Source: Gordonia bronchialis DSM 43247 (lineage in GTDB: Bacteria; Actinomycetota; Actinomycetes; Mycobacteriales; Mycobacteriaceae). Taken from it: DNA of 64,000 nucleotides. Shown one piece after another: positions 18,137 to 26,537 of this stretch. Under the pieces are notes generated by a model, which saw only the letters and a program-made list of their open reading frames with translations, did not search any database and was not told the origin of the DNA. The translations under genes and the position numbers were made by a program. Location of the stretch: contig NC_013441.1 of assembly GCF_000024785.1 (NCBI RefSeq), forward strand, positions 372,001 through 436,000, in the 5' to 3' direction. Each line of letters begins with the position of its first letter. Position 1 is the first letter of the stretch.

Positions 18137-21100
18137 CGCTCGCCCAACCCAGCCTCCCTTCGTTGCTGGCGGCAGAGACGCAAGAATCGATCGTCGAATA
18201 CCTGACGACAACCTTCGCCCTCTCCGATCCCGCGACCCAGACGGCGTTGCGCGACTTCCTCGGTGACACCGACACCGGCATCTTTCGCGGGCCCTACCTC
18301 AAGATCCGCACCCCGTACCAACCTGTCGGTGACGGCTGGGTGTCACCGCTGGAGTGGATGCCGTCGGGCTTTCGGCCCTTTCAACACCAGGCAGAGGCGT
18401 TTGCGCGACTCTCCACCAACGGGAAGGCGGCCCAGCCGACGATCGTCACGACCGGCACCGGATCGGGAAAGACGGAGTCGTTTCTCGTTCCGCTCCTGGA
18501 TCACTGCAAGAGAGCCGCGGCCCGCGGCGAGCGGGGAATCAAGGCGATCATCCTGTACCCGATGAACGCACTCGTCACCGATCAAGCTCGTCGCCTTGCC
18601 GATTATCTGCACGGTGATGAGCGCCTCGCCGGCGTGAGCGCCGGTGTCTACATCGGCGGTGAGGGTAAACGAAGGCATGCCGGCCCCCATGCCCTGATCG
18701 ATCACCGGGACACCCTGCGCGACAACCCACCCGACATCCTGCTCACCAACTACCGGATGCTCGATCTGCTCTTGCTGCGCCAGGCCGACACCCGCCTGTG
18801 GGACAACGCGACGACCACACTGCAGTATCTGGTGCTAGACGAGTTCCACACCTACGACGGAGCTCAGGGCACCGACGTCGCCATGCTCATCCGCCGTCTC
18901 GGTTCCCGGTTGGGACTGGAAGGTGCGGCCGGCCCGTTGGGGCGGGTCACCCCGGTCGCCACCTCGGCCACCCTTGGTGGTGGCTCACAATCCGTCGAAC
19001 TCCGTCGCTTCGCGAGCACCGTGTTCGGCTCCGACTTCGGGTCCGATTCGGTCGTAGGAGAGACCTCGTTGGCACCCATCGACGTTGTCCGCGAAGTCGA
19101 TTTCACCCTTGACATCCCCTCGGTCGCCGAGATCCTGGCCGTCCCAGAACCCGTCGCCGACGACCCGGCCTCGTGGGAGCCACTGGCACGTACCGTCCTC
19201 GCCGGCGGGCAATCGGGCGCCGAGGACTTCTCCGATCCCGTCACCATCGGTGGTGCACTGCGCCGACATTTCCTCACCCGCGTCGTCATCGACGTCCTGG
19301 GCGCGCAGCCCCGTACCGTCGCAGACGCAGTGCTGGACGTCGCGCAGGCGGGCATCCTCCCGTGGGGAGTGCACAACTCGACGGCCCCACGCGAGGCGCA
19401 GACCGCGCTGCTGAGATTCCTTGCGCTGCTGTCGATAGCGCGGGTGCGAGACGTCTCCGGATCGCTGCGCCCTCTGGTCAATGTTCAGGTCCAGATGTGG
19501 GTACGGGAACTCAGCCGCATGCTCCGACTGGTCTCCGACACCCCCGACTTCCGTTGGTGGCACTCGGGTCCCGCCGAAGGACAACGACATCTGCCCGCGA
19601 CCTACTGCCGAGTGTGCGGACGATCCGGATGGATGGCCGCGACCACCGAACTCGGCGACAGCCTCTCCGGTGAATCACCGGCCATCTGGCGCAACAGCGC
19701 GCGGTCCGGCAGCCGTGCGAAAAACCGCGTGATGCTCGCAGCCAACCCGGCCGAAGACGGGGTTCGTCACCTCGACCCCGAAACCCTCGAGGTGCATGCG
19801 GCGCCGCGCGAGGGCACCGTGGCCGTTCACATCTCCATCGATGACGAGGAAGCCGCAGGCGAGGTCTGTCCATCATGCGGCGCCCGAAACGCGATCCGGT
19901 ACATGGGCTCGAGCGTCGCAACCCTGCTCAGTGTCGGCCTCACCACGGAGTTCGGTTCACGTCTGCTCCCTGATGCGGAGAAGAAGACCCTGGTGTTCAC
20001 CGACTCAGTCCAGGACGCCGCCCACCGCGCCGCGTTCATCGAGGGCCGCGCCTTCGCGTTCAACTTCCGCTCGGCTCTGTACGCCTGTGTGGAGGACGGG
20101 AACCGCACCCTCGCCGAGGTCGGGCAAGCACTCGCCACCCGGGCCACCACCGACGAGCTGTACGCCATCACCCCGCCCGATTTTGCCCGGCGCCTCACCA
20201 CCGACGCCGACTGGCTGGACCACGACGACGGGACCCTGCGACGAATCCTGGCCACCAGACTCGTTTTTCAGTCCCAACTCGAGGTCGGACTGGGCACACG
20301 CACCGGCCGCACACTCGAACTCACGTCCTCACTAGCCGTCGATGTCGACGTCGACCTGGCGTATTTCGGCGCGGCTGCACGCGACGTCCACCAGAACCTG
20401 CCCCAGCTGAGCGTGACCGACCTCCCCGACGACGCGTCCTATCGCATCTGGCTGCTCGGACTCCTCGACCACCTCAGGACCGGCGGTGGCATCCTCCACC
20501 CGTGGCTGACGACCTACATCACGCAAGAGGGCAAGCGGTGGTCGATCTGGGGAGGTAGCGCCGACGGCATGCCCAAGTTCCCACGCGGTCGACCGGCACC
20601 GTCGTTCTACACCACGGGTACCGCGGGAGAGACCGACTTCCAATCACTGAGTCCGCGTGGCGAATCCTGGCTGACCGACTGGACCAAGAGATGCCTGGGA
20701 GTCACCGCAGGCGAGGCGAGAGCCATGCTCATGAGCGTCGTCGCCCTGCTCGCCGGCGACAACGGACCCCTGCACGACCGCGCAGGAGAGAAAGGCGCGC
20801 GCATCTTTGGCCTCGATCCGCAGTCGGTGACGCTCCACACCGATGAGCTCGGGCGGCTGGTGTGCCCCACGTGCCACCACCTCCAACCATGCTCTGCCTC
20901 TCGCATCGAGATCTGGGAGAAAGCACCGTGCCCCCGGATGCGGTGCACCGGACGACTCGAACCAGCCGAGATCCCGGCCGCGAATTTCTACCGAACGATG
21001 TACCGAGGCGGCCGCATCCGTCGCATCGTCAGTGCCGAACACACCGGCCTCCTGGGACGAGACGAGCGTGAAGAGGTCGAAACCCGATTCAAGGTCGGCG

Positions 21101-24100
21101 GCTCGGCGTCGGATCCCAACATCCTCGCGTGTACACCGACACTCGAACTAGGCATCGACATCGGAGATCTGAGCACCGTGTCGTTGGCCTCGCTGCCACG
21201 CTCGACTGCGGGCTACCTCCAGCGAGTCGGTCGTGCGGGCCGGTCCACTGGCAACGCATTCGTGTTCGCGGCGGTACCCACCTCACCTCGCGACCTGTAC
21301 TACTTCGCCCAACCCGAGCACCTTCTCGCCGGCGAGGTACTGCCACCCGGCGCGTATCTGGAGGCCACCGAACTCCTGCAACGCCAATACCTGGCATTCT
21401 GCCTCGACCGGATCGCCGGCGGCGCTCTGCGTATCGGGCCCCCGATGCCGGCGAGATTGGCCGACTGCCTCGACAACGGGATGGACGAGGGCCGATGGCT
21501 ACGTGGCGTCGTCGACACCTGCACGGCCGGAGCCGCGAAGCTGTCCGCCGACTTCCTGGGTCTCTTCGGCGAGCACCTCAGCGATCTCGCACGAGAACAG
21601 TTGGGTGACTTCGCATCCGACGGCCTTCGTCTGCAGGTGGCAGCCGTCGCTGCGCGATGGGTGGAGGAGACCGACGAGATCCGGGACCGGATGAGCGCCC
21701 TCTCGGAGGCGATCGCCGTCCTCGACGGTCACGGTCACCTCGACGATGCCCAGCGCGAAGACCGTAAGCGTTGCGCGGGCGAATTCAAGGCCCTCTCGGA
21801 CCAGCTCTACGACCGCGCCACCATCGAGACGTTGACCGGCCTCTCCGGGGTGGGGCTGTTGCCGAACTACAACCTCCTCGATGACTCCACGACCCTCGAC
21901 GTGCACCTCTGGTGGACCGTCGGACGAGAGGGCAACACCTCTCAAGGGGACAAACCCCAGACCGAGGCCCTCGACCTCACCTATGAGCGGGGCAGCTCCA
22001 CCGCATTGACCGAACTCGCGCCCGGTGCCTACTTCTACGCAGGCGGAAAGCGCGTCGAGATCGACGCCATGGACATCGGGCCCGCAACCAAGCCGCACTG
22101 GCGTCGAACCCGACTCTGTCCTGATTGTGGTTGGGGGACAACCGACTCCGCAACCGTACCGTCGTGCCCGCGTTGCCATTCCGGTGCGGTGTCTGATTCG
22201 GGTGCGGTCCACAAGGTCCTCGAACTGCGCAAGGTGTCGGCGGTTCACCGACTCGACGACGTCCTCATCGACGAGGAGGTGGAGGACCGCACGAGGACCT
22301 TCTTCGGCACCATCACCGGTGTCGACATCGAACCCAAGGACATCAATCGGGCGTGGCGGCTCAAGAACACGGCGTTCGGAGCCGAGTATGCGCGGTCGGC
22401 GACGATCAGGACCGTCAACACCGGCTATGGCGATGCGCCCGGCGAACAGATCACCATCGCGGGCGAGGCCCGCACCGCACCGGGTTTCACCACCTGTGAA
22501 CACTGCGGGGTGGTGGCGCCCGGACCCAACTCCACGGACAAGGTCCGCCACCGCGGCTATTGCGTCACCCGTCGAGGTGGGACCGAGAAATGGACGCGCC
22601 TGCTGCTGTCGCACGAACTGCGTACTCAGGCCGTCCGACTCCTGCTGCCCGTCTCGCTGCTGAACTTCGAGACGACCCTCGCGTCGTTCAAGGGCGCTCT
22701 GCTCCTGGGACTGCGCAAGGACTTCGGCGGTGACCCGCAGCACCTGGCGGTCGTGGCCTCCAGCATGAGCGACACCCAAGGGGCCACCCGACGGTTTCTC
22801 GTGCTGCACGACACGGTTCCCGGCGGAACGGGATACCTCGATAGGTTCGGCGACCCACAACGCATGCATCAGATTCTGTCCCTCGCCAGAGACGCACTTG
22901 CACAGTGCCCGTGCAGAACCGAAGAGCAGCAGGCATGCCACCGTTGCCTTTACGGGGTTCTGCCGGCCCGGGACATGGAACACGCATCTCGCGAAGCCGC
23001 ATTACGGTTGATCGAGGAGTTCCTCTCCGAGTGGGATGTCGAGAGTATCGGGACGGTCACCGGAATCGACATCGGCAAGGTGCAACTCAGTGAGCTGGAG
23101 ATCCGATTCCGCGAGTTGCTCAAGTCCCGGTTGGACGCGCGAGAAGGGGCGTCCTACGAGGTCGCGCTCGGAGGCAAGGGCGAGGAACTCGACATCCGGA
23201 TACCGGCCCCAGACGGTCGGACGCGACGCTGGCGGATGCGTCCGCTGGTTCAGATGAGCCACAGCGGCGTGGCGACCGAGCCAGACTTCCTGTTCACCCG
23301 CGTTGACGCCCAGACCGCCGACGTCGCCATTTATCTGGACGGCAAGCAGTTCCATGCGAGCGTCGAGCACAATCGTACCGACGACGATGCGCGCAAGCGT
23401 GACGCGTTGCGCCGCTCCGACATCCGGGTCTGGTCGATCTCATGGGATGACGTCATCGCCGATGAGACGGGCTCGGCCAAGCAGCGTTCCGCCGACATCG
23501 TCCACCAGCACATCAAGAATCTCGTTGCCGAGAACGTGTCCGACAACCGTGTGCGCCACATCTGGGCCAACCCCATCGAGTTCCTGCTCGAATACATCGC
23601 CGACCCCGACGCCACGGTCTGGGGAGAAGGGGCAGAGGCCACCGTCTTCGAATTGGTGACCGGCCCGGCAGAGCATGGCACCGCCCAGCACTTCCGGGTG
23701 GCACCGTCGGAACTGGCCACCGCTCTGATCGACGCGGCCGCCGGGGCGGCGATGACGGATGACGAGACCGGCTCGGTCATGGTCGTTCCCCGCCACGGGC
23801 TCAGCGGTCTCCCACTGATCATCTGCGCAGTGCCGGACTCCTTCCGGACCACGCTCGGGGTGTTCACACTGCTCGACGACCGGGCGAACGTGGTCGGCGG
23901 ACCAGAGCACGACGCACGGTGGCGGGCCTGGCTGCGGTGGTCCAACATCCTGCAGTTCCTCACCCTGCCGCGCTACGGCGACCTCATGCCCCAGCGCATG
24001 GCCGCGATATGGACCACCAGGTCGGTCGACGACTTCCTCGCCGTTCCGGTGCCGTTGGCGATCACCGCAGGCGGTCGCGCCGACATGATCACCCCGCTGT

Positions 24101-24396
24101 CCGGAGAATGGGAGATCGTCCGCGAGTACGCCGATCCCGTCGTCGACGATCTCGTGACCGGTTTGGCCCAGGCCGGTCTCGACGCCCCCGAGGTCGGATT
24201 GGAACTGGGCCCCGACGAGTCGATCTGGCAGGTCGAATTGGGTTGGGAGGAACCGAAGGTGGCCGTGGTGACCGATGTCGACGAGGCTCGCGAGGCATGG
24301 TTGGACGACAACGGTTGGAAGGTGTTCCGCGTGGACACCACGACAGGTGCCGGTGTGGACGACGTCGCCACATGTCTGACGGAAGGGACACGATGA
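18133..24396 (+). CDS. DruE-like DUF1998 helicase with nuclease-like C terminus
   Basis: A 2087-residue superfamily 2 helicase starting in an ATGA overlap with drmMI. It has Walker A TTGTGSGKTESF (near 105), DEFHTYDGAQGTD (near 235), ATSATLG (near 276), ELGIDIGDL (near 1005) and QRVGRAGRSTGN (near 1029). Cysteine pairs occur near 491, 578, 910, 1329 and 1343, suggesting zinc sites. A DUF1998 region (about 1515-1625) contains VPGGTGYLDRFG and a CPCR...CHRCLYG cluster. Size and architecture match DruE, the large helicase of Druantia systems. After that, residues about 1690-1770 contain ATEPDFLF, YLDGKQFHAS and IRVWSISWDDV, a Vsr/DUF559-like nuclease pattern, and a further 300 residues of unknown type follow. 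The stop overlaps the next start. Confidence 0.82.
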   Translation: MTLAQPSLPSLLAAETQESIVEYLTTTFALSDPATQTALRDFLGDTDTGIFRGPYLKIRTPYQPVGDGWVSPLEWMPSGFRPFQHQAEAFARLSTNGKAAQPTIVTTGTGSGKTESFLVPLLDHCKRAAARGERGIKAIILYPMNALVTDQARRLADYLHGDERLAGVSAGVYIGGEGKRRHAGPHALIDHRDTLRDNPPDILLTNYRMLDLLLLRQADTRLWDNATTTLQYLVLDEFHTYDGAQGTDVAMLIRRLGSRLGLEGAAGPLGRVTPVATSATLGGGSQSVELRRFASTVFGSDFGSDSVVGETSLAPIDVVREVDFTLDIPSVAEILAVPEPVADDPASWEPLARTVLAGGQSGAEDFSDPVTIGGALRRHFLTRVVIDVLGAQPRTVADAVLDVAQAGILPWGVHNSTAPREAQTALLRFLALLSIARVRDVSGSLRPLVNVQVQMWVRELSRMLRLVSDTPDFRWWHSGPAEGQRHLPATYCRVCGRSGWMAATTELGDSLSGESPAIWRNSARSGSRAKNRVMLAANPAEDGVRHLDPETLEVHAAPREGTVAVHISIDDEEAAGEVCPSCGARNAIRYMGSSVATLLSVGLTTEFGSRLLPDAEKKTLVFTDSVQDAAHRAAFIEGRAFAFNFRSALYACVEDGNRTLAEVGQALATRATTDELYAITPPDFARRLTTDADWLDHDDGTLRRILATRLVFQSQLEVGLGTRTGRTLELTSSLAVDVDVDLAYFGAAARDVHQNLPQLSVTDLPDDASYRIWLLGLLDHLRTGGGILHPWLTTYITQEGKRWSIWGGSADGMPKFPRGRPAPSFYTTGTAGETDFQSLSPRGESWLTDWTKRCLGVTAGEARAMLMSVVALLAGDNGPLHDRAGEKGARIFGLDPQSVTLHTDELGRLVCPTCHHLQPCSASRIEIWEKAPCPRMRCTGRLEPAEIPAANFYRTMYRGGRIRRIVSAEHTGLLGRDEREEVETRFKVGGSASDPNILACTPTLELGIDIGDLSTVSLASLPRSTAGYLQRVGRAGRSTGNAFVFAAVPTSPRDLYYFAQPEHLLAGEVLPPGAYLEATELLQRQYLAFCLDRIAGGALRIGPPMPARLADCLDNGMDEGRWLRGVVDTCTAGAAKLSADFLGLFGEHLSDLAREQLGDFASDGLRLQVAAVAARWVEETDEIRDRMSALSEAIAVLDGHGHLDDAQREDRKRCAGEFKALSDQLYDRATIETLTGLSGVGLLPNYNLLDDSTTLDVHLWWTVGREGNTSQGDKPQTEALDLTYERGSSTALTELAPGAYFYAGGKRVEIDAMDIGPATKPHWRRTRLCPDCGWGTTDSATVPSCPRCHSGAVSDSGAVHKVLELRKVSAVHRLDDVLIDEEVEDRTRTFFGTITGVDIEPKDINRAWRLKNTAFGAEYARSATIRTVNTGYGDAPGEQITIAGEARTAPGFTTCEHCGVVAPGPNSTDKVRHRGYCVTRRGGTEKWTRLLLSHELRTQAVRLLLPVSLLNFETTLASFKGALLLGLRKDFGGDPQHLAVVASSMSDTQGATRRFLVLHDTVPGGTGYLDRFGDPQRMHQILSLARDALAQCPCRTEEQQACHRCLYGVLPARDMEHASREAALRLIEEFLSEWDVESIGTVTGIDIGKVQLSELEIRFRELLKSRLDAREGASYEVALGGKGEELDIRIPAPDGRTRRWRMRPLVQMSHSGVATEPDFLFTRVDAQTADVAIYLDGKQFHASVEHNRTDDDARKRDALRRSDIRVWSISWDDVIADETGSAKQRSADIVHQHIKNLVAENVSDNRVRHIWANPIEFLLEYIADPDATVWGEGAEATVFELVTGPAEHGTAQHFRVAPSELATALIDAAAGAAMTDDETGSVMVVPRHGLSGLPLIICAVPDSFRTTLGVFTLLDDRANVVGGPEHDARWRAWLRWSNILQFLTLPRYGDLMPQRMAAIWTTRSVDDFLAVPVPLAITAGGRADMITPLSGEWEIVREYADPVVDDLVTGLAQAGLDAPEVGLELGPDESIWQVELGWEEPKVAVVTDVDEAREAWLDDNGWKVFRVDTTTGAGVDDVATCLTEGTR

Positions 24397-26537
24397 CCCG
24401 ATATGTGCAGATGCACGAAATGTTCCAGGGCTCCTACAACAAGCTGGACGGAAGCATCAAGTCCCGGGTCCTGAACTTCATGGTCAAGCTCCAACAGGAC
24501 CCCGACGGAAGCGGCCTGGATTTCAAGCAGCCAAAAGGGGCAGCCGACAAGCACATTCGGACAGCCCGCGTCACCGACAACTACCGTGCCGTACTGATGG
24601 ACCCTGGTGGGCAATCCGCCCTCTACCTCATTGCGGTGATGAAGCACGACGACGCATACGAGTTCGCCGAGAAGGTCACCGTCCAGGTCAATGAGAAGAC
24701 CGGAGCTGCAGAACTTTTCGACAAGGTGGCTTTGAAGACCGCTGTGGACACAGCACCCGTCGCCCAGCCGAGCGAACAACCATTCATGCCATCGACCGTC
24801 CGCACCTCAGACCTCGAACGCTTCGGCGTGGAACCCGGGATCGCCGAGCGCCTCACCGAGGTGACCGGCGAAGAAGCCTTCCTGGCAATCGCGGGCGCGC
24901 TTCCGTCCACGCAGGGCGGAGCCGTCCTCGACCTCGCCTTCGGCAAGAGCCCCGATGACGTGTGGAAGGACTACGCCCTCCAGGAACCCGGGCCCATCGA
25001 CACCGACGACCTGGAGAAGGCGCTCGAGCGCCCCATCTCCCGGCTCGCGTTCACCGCCGCGGCCGGCGATAACGAGGCCGAGCTGCGCGCCGTGCTCGAA
25101 GGAGACTTCGCGAAGTGGCGCGTGTGGCTGCATCCGCTGCAGCGTGATCTGGCCACCCATGATGGGTGGAACGGTCCGTTCCGTGTCACCGGTGGCGCGG
25201 GGACCGGCAAGACCGTCACCGCCCTACATCGTGCCCGCCATCTCGCCCGACGCATCGAGGACAGCGGCAGTGGCGAGAAGGTGCTGCTCACCACCTACAC
25301 CCGAAACCTGGTGCGAGACATCGAAGCCCAGCTGATCATGTTGGCCGGCAAGGAGATCACCGGCCTTGTCGACGTCCTCAATGTCGACGCACTGGCGCGT
25401 AAGGTTCTCACCGCCGGTGACAACGGTCGCGTCCTCGTCAATTCCTCGAGCATCGTGCAGGACAGCGACACCCGGGTTGCGCAGCTGTGGGCCACCGCCG
25501 CCCAGACGGCAACCGGGAAGTGGGAGCCGGGCTTCCTTTCCGACGAATGGGCGCTGGTGGTGCTGGGCAACTCCATCGAGGACGAGGCCGGGTACCTTCG
25601 TGTACCCAGGACGGGCCGCTCACAGCGACTCTCCAGACCCCAGCGTGCCGACGTCTGGAAGGTCGTCGAACACTTCCAACGCCTGATGCGTGCCGAGGGA
25701 CTCATCACCTTCACCGAGCTCGCGGCGCGGGCTGCATCGGCCCTCGCCGCGGACCCGGGACTGCGCGACAGGTTCGGCTATCGGAACGCCGTCATCGACG
25801 AGGCCCAGGATCTGCACCCAGCCCACTGGAAGATGCTGCGCGCTCTCGTCGCGCCGGACACCGACGACCTCTTCATCGTCGGCGACGCACACCAACGTAT
25901 CTACGGCCGCCCGACACCGTTGTCCCGCTACGGAATCGAGACTCGAGGACGATCGCGACGGCTCACGATCAACTATCGCACGAGTCGCGAGATCCTTCGG
26001 TGGACCCTGCTAATGGCTGACCCCGACGTCGACGACCTCGACGTGGACTCCGACACCCTCCAAGGCGCCCGATCGGTGTTCGGGGGACCCGAGCCGGAAA
26101 TGCTCGGTTTCGAGTCTCACGGTGAGGAGAACAGCGGAATCGGGACCCTGATCAAGACCTGGCGGGCAGAGGGGCTGGAACTTCGCGACATCGCGGTGTT
26201 CACCTACGAAAAGCGTCATGTCGATGAGATCTGCGATGCTCTCGAGTCCGAAGGGGTGCCCAGCGCCGCCGTGGGGCCGAACACGGCGGAGGAGAAACTG
26301 GGTGATGCGGTTCGTGTGATGACCATGCACCGCGCCAAGGGTCTCGAATATCGAGGCGTGATCCTCGCGCGGATGGGCGAAAAGGACTTCCCGCCTCCAT
26401 TTCTGCTCCGGAAAGCGGGCGACGAACTCGGCCGCGAGCGGAAGAAACTGCGAAGTGTTCTCTACGTTGCCGGTTCGAGGGCGCGTGAACGGATGGCGAT
26501 CGCCTATTCCGGCAAGCCTGCGAAGATGCTCTCATGA
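24393..26537 (+). CDS. RelE-like domain fused to UvrD-like helicase
   Basis: The ATG at 24393 lies in an ATGA overlap with the previous gene and gives 714 residues; the open frame further upstream is antisense noise inside that gene. Residues about 1-95 resemble a RelE/ParE fold: QMHEMFQGSYNKLDGSIKSR, DFKQPKGAADKHIRTARV, YRAVLMD and LYLIAVMKHDDAYEFAEK. A helical linker follows. The SF1 helicase has GGAGTGKTVTAL (near 267), DEAQDLHPAHW (near 469), VGDAHQRIYG (near 496), NYRTSREI (near 526) and TMHRAKGLEYRG (near 643). RelE-UvrD fusions are known in actinobacteria; the RelE-like part may bind RNA or ribosomes, or may only be a structural module. Its stop overlaps the next start. Confidence 0.82.
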   Translation: MTRYVQMHEMFQGSYNKLDGSIKSRVLNFMVKLQQDPDGSGLDFKQPKGAADKHIRTARVTDNYRAVLMDPGGQSALYLIAVMKHDDAYEFAEKVTVQVNEKTGAAELFDKVALKTAVDTAPVAQPSEQPFMPSTVRTSDLERFGVEPGIAERLTEVTGEEAFLAIAGALPSTQGGAVLDLAFGKSPDDVWKDYALQEPGPIDTDDLEKALERPISRLAFTAAAGDNEAELRAVLEGDFAKWRVWLHPLQRDLATHDGWNGPFRVTGGAGTGKTVTALHRARHLARRIEDSGSGEKVLLTTYTRNLVRDIEAQLIMLAGKEITGLVDVLNVDALARKVLTAGDNGRVLVNSSSIVQDSDTRVAQLWATAAQTATGKWEPGFLSDEWALVVLGNSIEDEAGYLRVPRTGRSQRLSRPQRADVWKVVEHFQRLMRAEGLITFTELAARAASALAADPGLRDRFGYRNAVIDEAQDLHPAHWKMLRALVAPDTDDLFIVGDAHQRIYGRPTPLSRYGIETRGRSRRLTINYRTSREILRWTLLMADPDVDDLDVDSDTLQGARSVFGGPEPEMLGFESHGEENSGIGTLIKTWRAEGLELRDIAVFTYEKRHVDEICDALESEGVPSAAVGPNTAEEKLGDAVRVMTMHRAKGLEYRGVILARMGEKDFPPPFLLRKAGDELGRERKKLRSVLYVAGSRARERMAIAYSGKPAKMLS

